64,000 bases of DNA from Victivallis vadensis. Its GTDB lineage: Bacteria > Verrucomicrobiota > Lentisphaeria > Victivallales > Victivallaceae. The position numbers and the translations under genes are program-made. This document shows, piece after piece, positions 26,870 through 34,773 of the stretch (positions are counted from its first letter, which is position 1; each line of letters begins with the position of its first letter). Below the pieces are notes generated by a model that did not search any database, was not told the DNA's origin, and was given only the letters and a program-made list of their open reading frames with translations. Where the stretch lies: contig NZ_QEKH01000003.1 in assembly GCF_003096415.1 (NCBI RefSeq), positions 124,001-188,000 of the forward strand, given 5' to 3'.

Positions 26870-28054
26870 TTATCTGGGACGCCAGTATTCCTGATGGGAA
26901 GCCGCCCAATCATTCAGCAGCGTCTGGTGAGCGCCGCCGACGCTTCCGTCGTAAAAGAGCAGGTTTGCGCGCAGGTCATGCCACCCCGCCACCGGCTTGC
27001 TGTACACATCGTTCGCATACCAGTTGCTGTCGTACACCACGACCGTGTGCGTGCGACGCACTGTCGTGGTCCTGTTTTCGGGCAGGGGAGTCTTGGTGTT
27101 GTGGTTCCAGCTGGCGTAGTAGTTCCACGCGTAGCCCCGCGAGTACGGCGGATTCCCCGCGATCTTCGGCAGCGCGAAGCCGAGGTTGCCGTCCGCCGCC
27201 GCCGGACACTGGTAGAGTTTGCCTTTCACATAGCCGCTGTCCTCCACGAAGGCGGCGGACACTTACGACTGGACTGTATACAGTTTGCCTTTCACATAGC
27301 CGCTGTCCTCCGGCAGCCCGTTGTAAATATTCAGGTAGCTGAACCACCACCGGTTCGGCGTGGTCCGGTATGCCGGAGGCAGGAAACTGTCGTTGTCCTG
27401 CTCGTAAAGCCGGAATTCCACTCCGAGCTGTTTCAGCGAGGAGGTGCAGGAGGCCAGCCGCGCTTTCTCCCGCGCCTTATTCAGCGCCGGCAGCAGCATT
27501 CCCGCCAGTATCGCGATGATAGCTATCACCACGAGCAGTTCAATCAGCGTAAATCTTGCGACGGTCGGCCTTAAGCGGCGGTATGCGGGGGGCGTGTCCG
27601 CCGCCCCCCGCGCCCCCTGCGTCCGGCAAGGTGCCGGTGCCAGGTACGGGACGGTCGACAGGCGGGGCCGCGGTCGCTCGGCGGGGGAAGAAGATTCGCA
27701 ATAACGTGAAATCATCTTCCCGCTTTTTTGCGGAAAGATGATTTCACGTTTTTGCTCCGACTTGCCGCTTGCAGAGCGTTGGCGGAGGCGTAAGAAGTTG
27801 CGAAGAATGAGAGAGATGTTCGGATTAGTTGGTACGGGGAGAGACACGGCGCAAGTCGCCGCTTTCTCTCCCCCGAACCCCTCTCTTTTACGCAGAGCGG
27901 GAACAGATGAGAAAACGAGGGGCCGGGGGAGCAGCGCTTCCCAACGGGATAAGCAGGAGGAACGCAGTGACGACGCACATCCCGTTATTCGGCAGCGGCA
28001 CCTTGCCGCCCGGCGGATGGAGGAAAGAGTTGAGTGATGTGAATTTCTGTTCAT
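26870..28054 (-). pseudogene. Pseudopilin with repeat element and in-frame stop (module 3)
   Basis: The frame starts at an ATG (28054) after GGAGAAAG and runs [19 protein letters not shown] into the 388-bp element. It continues through [19 protein letters not shown] and a pseudopilin body up to [17 protein letters not shown], where a TAA occurs (27265-27263). The same frame resumes at once as [22 protein letters not shown] and ends in the family's C-terminus (NLLFYDGSVGG, HQEYWRPR). [11 protein letters not shown] is thus present twice, 66 bp apart. Removing one 66-bp unit would restore an intact protein, so a tandem duplication broke the gene. The upstream half alone would give a truncated pseudopilin. 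Confidence 0.8.
27623..28010 (-). repeat. 388-bp element with terminal inverted repeats, copy B
   Basis: Same length, ends and orientation relative to the pseudopilin as copy A, with only scattered substitutions. The hairpin arms (27705-27723 and 27730-27748) have diverged from copy A but pair within the copy. The translation in the pseudopilin frame ([16 protein letters not shown] ... [13 protein letters not shown] ...) is shared with copy A. The 69 bp between its end and the FTLIELL codons is unrelated to copy A's 75 bp. Confidence 0.85.
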
Positions 28055-28079
28055 ATTCTTTCTCCGGCTTGTTCTTTCA

Positions 28080-29126
28080 TTATGCGGTTTCTCCTTGTGA
28101 CAGGGAATACGGGATTGTCTGTTGACGGTCTCTTCCGTCCCGGGCTTTTTTGAGCAGGTTTTCCAACAGGGCTTCGCCCGCCTGTTCCAGATGCATGTCC
28201 ATGGTGGTCAGCGGAGTGGGAAAATTGTAATACTTCCACATATTGTCCATGCTGATGAGCGCGGGCTTTTGCGGGCGGTTCTTCACGGCATTCCAGGCGC
28301 CGACCGCGCGCAGGTCGGAGGTCGCCATGATGGCGGTCACTTCGGGAAAATGATCGATTTTCTGCTCGACTTCGAGGCGGATGGGATCGGGGAGGGCGCG
28401 GTAATTGAACCAGCAGTAATCGCTTCTGTAAGGGATGCCGTGCCTGCGCAGGGCGCGGCGGTAGCCGCGGTGACGCGCCGAATCCGGGCAGTCGCCGAGA
28501 AAAATGATATTGCGGCGGCCGCGCCCGATCAGGTATTCCACCGCGTCCTCCGTGGCTTTGCCGACGTCGCAGAAGACGAGATTGAGTTTCCGGTGAATCG
28601 GGTCGTTGATGTAAAGGGAATACGGGATCTGCTTTTTGACTGCGTATTCCACGAGCTGTTCGCAGGTGTTATAGTTCAGGAAGATGCACATGGAACTGCC
28701 GGGAACCGCAATGCATTTGAAAGCGTCGAGCGTCGTCGCCATCGGCGCGATGTTGACCGTCATGTCGTGCTTCCGTGCAGCGGAAACGATTCCTTTGACC
28801 ATCAGCTGGGTGAAACACCAGTCCGGGGAAGTCCGGGCCGGATCGAACATCTCCTCATAGGCGGCGATACAGTAGATTGTACCCGGAACGGAGGATGCCC
28901 GGTTTTTCAGCTCTCTGGCGACGAAGGTGCCTTTGCCGCTGACGCTGTAGATCAGCCCTTCCTCATAAAGCGGCTGGAGCGCCCGTGTCAGGGTAGCCTG
29001 ACTGACCTGAAAACGCTCCATCATCGCCTTGACCGTGTGGAACCGGCCTCCGGCGAATGCGCCGGAGAAAATTTCCTCGCGCAGTACTTCCGCCAGTTGT
29101 TCGTGCTTGTAATTCGCCTGGATCAT
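28080..29126 (-). CDS. GntR-family regulator with LacI-type sensor domain (module 3)
   Basis: The ATG at 29126 (GGGGGA upstream) gives [20 protein letters not shown], the start of a GntR winged helix ([31 protein letters not shown]). A LacI/PBP-like effector domain follows, with [21 protein letters not shown] and [19 protein letters not shown]. It is transcribed toward the pseudopilin, 25 bp downstream, and the GH99-like gene. The operator-like palindrome in its promoter suggests autoregulation. Ligand unknown. Confidence 0.9.
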   Translation of the reverse strand: MIQANYKHEQLAEVLREEIFSGAFAGGRFHTVKAMMERFQVSQATLTRALQPLYEEGLIYSVSGKGTFVARELKNRASSVPGTIYCIAAYEEMFDPARTSPDWCFTQLMVKGIVSAARKHDMTVNIAPMATTLDAFKCIAVPGSSMCIFLNYNTCEQLVEYAVKKQIPYSLYINDPIHRKLNLVFCDVGKATEDAVEYLIGRGRRNIIFLGDCPDSARHRGYRRALRRHGIPYRSDYCWFNYRALPDPIRLEVEQKIDHFPEVTAIMATSDLRAVGAWNAVKNRPQKPALISMDNMWKYYNFPTPLTTMDMHLEQAGEALLENLLKKARDGRDRQQTIPYSLSQGETA

Positions 29127-29159
29127 GATTCCCCCGGATAAGGTTAAAAAAACATATCG

Positions 29160-29204
29160 CATATCGATATGATTAATTATAGCAAAACGAAAGCCGAAAG
29201 TCAA
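29160..29204 (-). promoter_or_regulatory. Promoter and palindromic operator of the module 3 regulator
   Basis: On the minus strand TTGACT (29204-29199), a 17-bp spacer and TATAAT (29181-29176) form a near-perfect promoter. The 12-bp perfect palindrome CATATCGATATG (29160-29171) follows a few bases downstream, where it would block transcription if bound. Confidence 0.82.
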
Positions 29205-29358
29205 GAGCGAAAGCAAAAAAAGAGTATATTTTTGTGGCGCGATGAAGATTCCTGCCTCTTTTCGGAGGTGTGTGAAAATAAAGCGGCATTGCGGCGGACT
29301 TGCAACTTTTCCGGATGGTGATATGTTACCGGTACAGTATCATTCGAGGAGGCTGATT

Positions 29359-29579
29359 ATGGAACATCTGATCGATCGCATCAATTGGAGGATGATGGAA
29401 TTCTATTCCGGGGAGGATTCCCGCCGGATTGGCATACCCGGTGCGTGTATGACTATACCCGGCTGTCGGCGGCGAAGTCCGGTGTGGAACCGCATCGGGC
29501 GATTCTGCATGACAAAGGTTATTATCCGCTCGACCGGGCGGCGGGACGCGAATTATTCGACCTGTTGTTCCTGAAATAA
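29359..29579 (+). pseudogene. Possible remnant of an HD-domain phosphohydrolase
   Basis: The ATG at 29359 follows a GAGGA box and codes MEHLIDRINWRMMEFYSGEDSRRI, typical of the start of small HD-domain proteins. The continuation HTRCVYDYTRL...GVEPHRAIL and the end AAGRELFDLLFLK, which resembles the family's C-terminus, are in another frame. The central HD metal-binding core is missing. I read this as a frameshifted, internally deleted relic just upstream of marC; a short real gene cannot be excluded. Confidence 0.4.
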
Positions 29580-29591
29580 CGAGGAGGAGAT

Positions 29592-30194
29592 ATGGACACG
29601 TTTTCATCGATGCTGATTCTGTTTTTTCTGGTGATGAATCCACTGGGTAATCTGCCGGTGTTCATCGCCGAGCTGGACCGGCAGCCGCCGGAGCGTTACC
29701 GGTTCATCGTGTTGCGGGAGTGCCTGATCGCGCTGGCGATCCTGCTGCTGTTCGTATTCTGCGGCGGCGAAATTCTGAAGGCGCTGCGGATTACGCAGGC
29801 GTCGCTGGAGCTGGCGGGCGGGATTATTCTTTTCATGATCGCGATCAAGCTGGTGTTCGGCTCCGCATCGGGCAGCGGCGAAAAGAAGTCCGCGCCGGAA
29901 AGCGAACCCTTTATCGTGCCGCTGGCGATTCCGCTGTTCGCCGGTCCGGCGGCGATGTCCACCGCGATTCTGGTCGGCGGCAGGGGCGGTTTCATGCACA
30001 CGCTCGAAGCCGCCGGGGCGCTGGCCGCCGCGTGGGCGATCTGCACGGCGATCCTGCTGAGCGGCCGCTATGCCGGAAAGTTCCTCGGCGCCAAGGCGCT
30101 TTCCGCGCTGGAGTCGCTGATGGGGCTGCTGCTGACCACGATGGCCGTCGAGATGATCATCGCCGGGATCAAATACGCTTTTCTGTCCAAGTAG
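29592..30194 (+). CDS. MarC-family integral membrane protein
   Basis: The 200-residue protein is predicted to have six membrane helices. It has the family's NPLGNLPVF in the first helix and PLAIPLFAGPAAMSTAILV in the middle. MarC/YhgN/SnatA proteins are linked to transport of small neutral amino acids, but most lack a proven role. AGGAGG lies before the start. It converges on the glycosyltransferase gene with a single base between the stops. Confidence 0.88.
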   Translation: MDTFSSMLILFFLVMNPLGNLPVFIAELDRQPPERYRFIVLRECLIALAILLLFVFCGGEILKALRITQASLELAGGIILFMIAIKLVFGSASGSGEKKSAPESEPFIVPLAIPLFAGPAAMSTAILVGGRGGFMHTLEAAGALAAAWAICTAILLSGRYAGKFLGAKALSALESLMGLLLTTMAVEMIIAGIKYAFLSK

Positions 30195-30195
30195 C

Positions 30196-32055
30196 TCAGG
30201 GATGGGCGGGCGGAGTCAGGAGCCGCATGATCCATTCGCCGGGCAGGGGGGAAGCTCCGAAGCTGCTGCGGCGGTAGTCGCGCTGGCTGTCGTACAGCAG
30301 ATGATGTTCGCCGTTGACCCGCGTGAAATCGAGCCGCACGACTCCGTCGGACAGCGCGACCGGAAATTTGAGCTTGTTAAGGCCCCGCTCCGGCGCGTCG
30401 AGCGTCTGTTCGGGGCCATTGTTGACCCGGAAGGTCACGCTGCCCGGCACGAGCGTCAGGATGGTCCATTCCAGCTCTCCTGCCGTTGCCGGAGTGACGA
30501 ATTTTTTGGCGAGGGTGCCGCCCGGCTCCAGCACCGCCTCCGACCAGCCGCCGAAGGTGAACGGGCCGTAGTCGAACCGTTCATCCGGCTTGCCGCCGCC
30601 GGTCACGAGCGTGCCGTCGGGACGGACCAGCCGCATGATTCCGGCTTCGAGGTTCTCGCGGTAGAAATCGTAGCTTGAACTGGTGAGCCAGAAGCCCGCC
30701 AGCAATGCCGCACCGCCGTAGAGCAGCAGTTTGCGGCGGCCTCCGGGATTCCGCTTCCAGCGGCGGAACATCCATCCGACGTAGCCGCCGCCCGCCACCG
30801 CGACCAGAGGCAGCACCGGCGCCCGGAAGCGCGACAGGATGTAGAACAGCGCCGCCGCCGCCCAGTAGGCGCAGATGAAATAGTAGAGCAGCAGCAATCC
30901 GGTCTGCCGCTTCCGCCGGAGCCTTCCGGCGAAGACCAGCAGTCCGGCGATGCCGAGCGCGATCGGCACGGCGCTGCGCCCCGGCAGCAGACAGCGCAGG
31001 ATCAGGCTGAATTGCCCTTCGCCGTACAGCGACACGTTGTTCGGAATCTCCCGGTAATCCCAGAAGAGCAGCAGTTTGCGGAATTGAAGCTCGAAAAACG
31101 AGCCGGGGGAAGAACACATCCACTCCCACATCTGGGCCGGGACGGAGACCCCTTCCGAGGCGCGCTGCATCATGCGGTGGTACGCCTCCGGGTACTCCAT
31201 CGGCCCGGCGGGAAGCCCTGGATTGCGTCCGCCGGCCGGAGCCTCCACCGAATTGCCCAGCCCGAGCACCGCATCGGCGGCGGTCGAGGGGCCGGTGAGT
31301 TTCCCGGTCAGCCGGGTATTGTGGATTGCGAACGGCAGCTGCACCGCGAGCAGCAGCAGGAAAAACAGTGCGAACGCGCCGGCTTGCCGGAGAAAGGAGC
31401 GCCGGAGCCGGATTCCCGACAGGATCATCGCCGCGGCGACGCCCGGCACCAGAAACCAGATATTGCCCCGCGTCAGGATCGCAACGCCCGCAACCAGCCC
31501 GACGCAGCCCCAGCGCGGCAGCGTCCAGCGGTCGCACGCCCGCAAGGTCAGGTAAAAGAGCAGCAGGATATTGAAGGTTTGCAGCGTTTCATTCTGATGG
31601 AACGGGGTGTAGAGCAGCAAGGGCGTGGAAATCGCCACCAGTATGGCGGCAACGTATCCACCCGTTCTGCCGAACAGCCGTCCGCCCGCCAGCCCGGCCA
31701 GCAGCGAAGTGGCCGCCCCCAGCAGCGACTGCACGAAGATCACCGCCCAGACGGAACCCGCTGAAACCAGATAGACGGCGGGAAGAAAGACCGCGTAATA
31801 GAAAGGCTGGTAGTAGAAAACCCCTTCATAGCGGAAGCCCGCCATATCGCGGGCGAGCTTCATATAGGTGGCAAGATCGCTCAGGGAGGAAGGAGCGAAT
31901 ACGCTGTTCCGCCCGCCGTTGACCGCGCCCAGTTCCCATGAGACGGCGAGCCGGAGCAGCAGCGCCCCGGCGGCGATCAGCAGCAGGTTCCGAAAAAAAC
32001 GCCGCCGGTTCCAGGAAGCGGCGGCGTTTCGGTTCTTGCACTTGGCGTTGACCAT
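30196..32055 (-). CDS. Membrane glycosyltransferase, ArnT/PMT-like (GT39/GT83 type)
   Basis: The 619-residue protein has about ten to eleven membrane segments in residues 20-460 and a soluble C-terminal domain (about 470-619). The first loop holds DLATYMKLARDM, matching the D-x-x-x-Y loop region of ArnT/PMT-like lipid-linked sugar transferases. FHQNETLQTFNILLLFYLTLRA and LTRGNIWFLVPGV are typical of the fold. It probably moves a sugar from a polyprenyl carrier onto an envelope acceptor. It starts one base after the frr stop, so it is co-transcribed. Confidence 0.78.
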   Translation of the reverse strand: MVNAKCKNRNAAASWNRRRFFRNLLLIAAGALLLRLAVSWELGAVNGGRNSVFAPSSLSDLATYMKLARDMAGFRYEGVFYYQPFYYAVFLPAVYLVSAGSVWAVIFVQSLLGAATSLLAGLAGGRLFGRTGGYVAAILVAISTPLLLYTPFHQNETLQTFNILLLFYLTLRACDRWTLPRWGCVGLVAGVAILTRGNIWFLVPGVAAAMILSGIRLRRSFLRQAGAFALFFLLLLAVQLPFAIHNTRLTGKLTGPSTAADAVLGLGNSVEAPAGGRNPGLPAGPMEYPEAYHRMMQRASEGVSVPAQMWEWMCSSPGSFFELQFRKLLLFWDYREIPNNVSLYGEGQFSLILRCLLPGRSAVPIALGIAGLLVFAGRLRRKRQTGLLLLYYFICAYWAAAALFYILSRFRAPVLPLVAVAGGGYVGWMFRRWKRNPGGRRKLLLYGGAALLAGFWLTSSSYDFYRENLEAGIMRLVRPDGTLVTGGGKPDERFDYGPFTFGGWSEAVLEPGGTLAKKFVTPATAGELEWTILTLVPGSVTFRVNNGPEQTLDAPERGLNKLKFPVALSDGVVRLDFTRVNGEHHLLYDSQRDYRRSSFGASPLPGEWIMRLLTPPAHP

Positions 32056-32056
32056 A

Positions 32057-32623
32057 TCAGACGGTCATCAGCTCCTTTTCCTTGGCCGAGAATTCCTTGT
32101 CCAGCCCGGCGATGTACCGGTCGGTCAATTTCTGGATGTCTTCGAGCATCTTCTTGTGCTCGTCTTCGGTCAGCAGGCCGTCCTTCTGCGCTTTTTTGGC
32201 GGCGTCGTTGCCTTCGCGGCGGATGTTGCGCAGCGCGACCTTGGCGTCTTCGACTTCGGATTTCGCCTGTTTGACCAGCGCGGCGCGACGGTCTTGGCTG
32301 AGCTCCGGAATCGGCAGCTTCAGGGTGCGGCCGTCGCTCATCGGGGTGATGCCGACGTTGGAGGCGAGGATCGCCTTTTCAATCGCGGAAACCGCCGAAG
32401 CGTCCCACGGCTGGATCACCAGCAGACGCGGTTCCGGCGCGGTGATGCCCGCGATGTCGCGCAGACGGGTCTGGGTGCCGTAATATTCGACCGTGATGCC
32501 TTCGACGAGCGCCGGGGAAGCCTTGCCGGTGCGGATCGCGGCGAAGCTGTTCTTCAGCGCGTCTTCGGTCTTCATCATATGCTCTTCGAGACTGTCGAGC
32601 AGGTTTTCGGGATCGAGCTGCAT
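32057..32623 (-). CDS. frr: Ribosome recycling factor
   Basis: A 188-residue protein, the usual length for RRF. The hallmark pieces are RTGKASPALVEGITVEYYGT, ILASNVGITPMSDGRTLKLPIP and the C-terminal helix DAAKKAQKDGLLTEDEHKKM. It splits post-termination ribosomes together with EF-G. The ATG at 32623 has AGGAGGATAACACA upstream; the frame is open beyond it but the conserved start is here. pyrH and tsf, its common neighbours, are not in the window. Confidence 0.96.
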   Translation of the reverse strand: MQLDPENLLDSLEEHMMKTEDALKNSFAAIRTGKASPALVEGITVEYYGTQTRLRDIAGITAPEPRLLVIQPWDASAVSAIEKAILASNVGITPMSDGRTLKLPIPELSQDRRAALVKQAKSEVEDAKVALRNIRREGNDAAKKAQKDGLLTEDEHKKMLEDIQKLTDRYIAGLDKEFSAKEKELMTV

Positions 32624-32731
32624 TTGTGTTATCCTCCTGATGGTATGGTTCTGTCTGAATTCCACAGAATGGTAAAATAGCCGGAATCCGGTGAAAATGC
32701 AAGCGGTTTCCACGGATTTCGGCGGAAAATT

Positions 32732-33835
32732 TCACCGGTTCATCAGGAAGAACGCGACTCCGCCCGCGATCAGCGCGATTGCCGCAGCCAGAAGGGTGAT
32801 CTTCCACGCGCTCCACGGCCTCTCGCCCTGAACCTCTCCGGTGCGGGCGTTGACGGTGAAAATGTAGTTTTTTTCGCGGTAGCGGTAGCCGGCCAGCCAG
32901 ACCGGCAGCAGCACGTGGCGGAACCGGATATCCCGGTAGTTGACGTCGGCAGAGCAGATCCGCTGTTCGTCGCCTCCGATGTCGCGGCGGATGGCCGCTT
33001 CGATTTCCGGTTCGGCCCGTTGGGCGGCGATGTCGAAGCCGTCGGCCAGCGGCACGGAGTAGCTCTCCATCTGGAAGCCTCGGATATATTCGTCGCCGTA
33101 AGGTTCCAGCGCTTCGAGATCCCACGGTTCAAGCTCGTCCAGCAGCTCGGCCGGCGCCGACCGGGTCGCCGTGATCAGCCGGTTGCGGAAGCCGTTGGAG
33201 ACGGTTCCGGCGGCGGGCCACCAGCGCGTGCGCCGCTCCTGCCGGGTTCTGGTGACGGTCTTGCCGTTCTCCTGTGCGGTGTAGGAAACGGTTACGTAAT
33301 AGTAATCGCCGCGCATGCCGGTGTAGCTGGTCTGCGTGTCGAAGTCATAGATCCAGAAAGGCAGGTAATTCCCGGAGATGCCGGTCAGATGGGACGCCTT
33401 CAGCACCGCGCCCGGCAGGAACCAGCGGCTTTTGAGCCATTTGTCATATTCCATTCGTGCCTGTTCTTCGGTGATCCGGAAGGGGAGCAGCGAAGCCGGG
33501 CGGAGTTTGCGGCTGCTCTGCGCCGCTCCGTTCACCGGCGTCGCGCAGTAGGGGCAGCGGGCGGCGGTCACATTGGGCGGCAGCACGATTTCGGCGGCAC
33601 AGCCGGGGCAGGTCAAAGTCAGCACTTCGGCGCTTTCGGATTCGCTGTCGAGCCTGGCCAACTCCGCGCGGAAGTCGTGGCGGTGGAACTGGGCGCCGTC
33701 CTCTGCCGGTTCGCCCGACTCGAAAGTCTGGCCGCAACTGGCGCAGGAGAGCTTGCCGTGTGCCGGGTCGAACGCGAGCGGATGGCCGCAATTCGGACAG
33801 TTGACCGGCGGCGGAGTGTTTTCCGAAGAACTCAT
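32732..33835 (-). CDS. Double zinc-ribbon membrane protein, YdjG-like
   Basis: The 367-residue protein has two N-terminal zinc ribbons: CPNCGHPLAFDPAHGKLSCASC (residues 13-34) and CPGCAAEIV...CPYC (about 76-97). A middle domain (FRITEEQARMEYDKWLKSRWFLPG, NYLPFWIYDFDTQTSYTG) has three to four short beta strands, and a C-terminal membrane helix (ITLLAAAIALIAGGVAFFL) ends it. This resembles Bacillus YdjG, part of a PspA-linked membrane-stress system. A divergent SPFH gene, the YdjI type, is two genes away, which supports that reading. Confidence 0.7.
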   Translation of the reverse strand: MSSSENTPPPVNCPNCGHPLAFDPAHGKLSCASCGQTFESGEPAEDGAQFHRHDFRAELARLDSESESAEVLTLTCPGCAAEIVLPPNVTAARCPYCATPVNGAAQSSRKLRPASLLPFRITEEQARMEYDKWLKSRWFLPGAVLKASHLTGISGNYLPFWIYDFDTQTSYTGMRGDYYYVTVSYTAQENGKTVTRTRQERRTRWWPAAGTVSNGFRNRLITATRSAPAELLDELEPWDLEALEPYGDEYIRGFQMESYSVPLADGFDIAAQRAEPEIEAAIRRDIGGDEQRICSADVNYRDIRFRHVLLPVWLAGYRYREKNYIFTVNARTGEVQGERPWSAWKITLLAAAIALIAGGVAFFLMNR

Positions 33836-33964
33836 ACCGTTTCCCTCTGGCTGTTTTTTTCAGGTTTTGTGAATATAATACCGGTTTCATCGATTGACAA
33901 ACGATTATTTGCCGTTATAATAACTTTTTGCAGGCATCAGGGTTTGTACGGAGGGGATGACGAC

Positions 33965-34765
33965 ATGAAACACGGAAAACGGAAAGCACTCGGCTGTGCC
34001 GTATTGCTCTCGGCCGGGCTGGTTGGCGCCTTGCTGCTGCTGCCGGGATGCGTGGACCGGGTCATTTTCCAGCCGCCTCCGCAGCGCGCCTCCATTCCCG
34101 GCTGCTTCCGGCTGGAACTGCCGGAGGAGGCGGGGCATATCGGCGCGCGCTATCTGCCGGCCCCTGAGGGGGGCGTCACCTTGCTTTACAGCCACGGCAA
34201 CGCCGAGGACCTGTCGTCGATCGCCTACCGGCTTTCGGCTTACCATGCAGAGGGGTACGGAATTCTCGCGTACGACTACGAAGGATACGGCGAAAGTTCC
34301 GGCACTCCGTCGGAAGCGGCGGCGTACCGCGACATCGAACGCTGCTGGCGGTTCCTGACCGTTGAAAAGCAGATCCCGCCGGAGTCGATCGTGATCTACG
34401 GCCGTTCCGTCGGAACCGGCCCCGCCGTGTGGCTGGCGACGCGGCGCCGGGCGCTGGCGCTGGTGCTGGAAGCGCCGTTCACCAGCACGTTCGCGGTGGC
34501 CGGGCTGGACTGGCTGCCGGGCGACCGTTTCCCGAATCTCGACCGGATCGGGCGGATCAACCAGCCGCTGCTGATCATTCACGGCGACCGGGATCAGGTC
34601 ATTCCGCAGCGCCACGGCCGGAAGCTGGCCGATGCGGCTGCCGCGCCGAAGAGCTTTTACAATGTCGGAGGGGCCGGGCACAATAACATCCTCCTGGTCG
34701 CCGGGCGGGAATATTGGAACAATCTGCGTGAGTTTCTGACGCGGGCCAAACACGAAAAGGAATAA
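33965..34765 (+). CDS. Alpha/beta hydrolase, lipoprotein
   Basis: The signal peptide ends in the lipobox LLLLPGC (Cys near residue 27), so the mature protein should be membrane-anchored. The hydrolase fold shows the oxyanion segment LLYSHGNAEDLSS, nucleophile elbow YGRSVGTGP (Ser near 147), acid HGDRDQVIP (near 207) and catalytic His GGAGHNN (near 238). It is close to the Bem46/YqiA-like serine hydrolases. The substrate is unknown. The SPFH gene begins 8 bp downstream, so the two form an operon. Confidence 0.88.
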   Translation: MKHGKRKALGCAVLLSAGLVGALLLLPGCVDRVIFQPPPQRASIPGCFRLELPEEAGHIGARYLPAPEGGVTLLYSHGNAEDLSSIAYRLSAYHAEGYGILAYDYEGYGESSGTPSEAAAYRDIERCWRFLTVEKQIPPESIVIYGRSVGTGPAVWLATRRRALALVLEAPFTSTFAVAGLDWLPGDRFPNLDRIGRINQPLLIIHGDRDQVIPQRHGRKLADAAAAPKSFYNVGGAGHNNILLVAGREYWNNLREFLTRAKHEKE

Positions 34766-34773
34766 TCGAAGGT

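Noticed and set aside
24645-26894. 749-codon open frame on the plus strand
   Set aside because: It is antisense to the GH99-like gene, which has signal peptide, ribosome site and family motifs. No sensible protein results.
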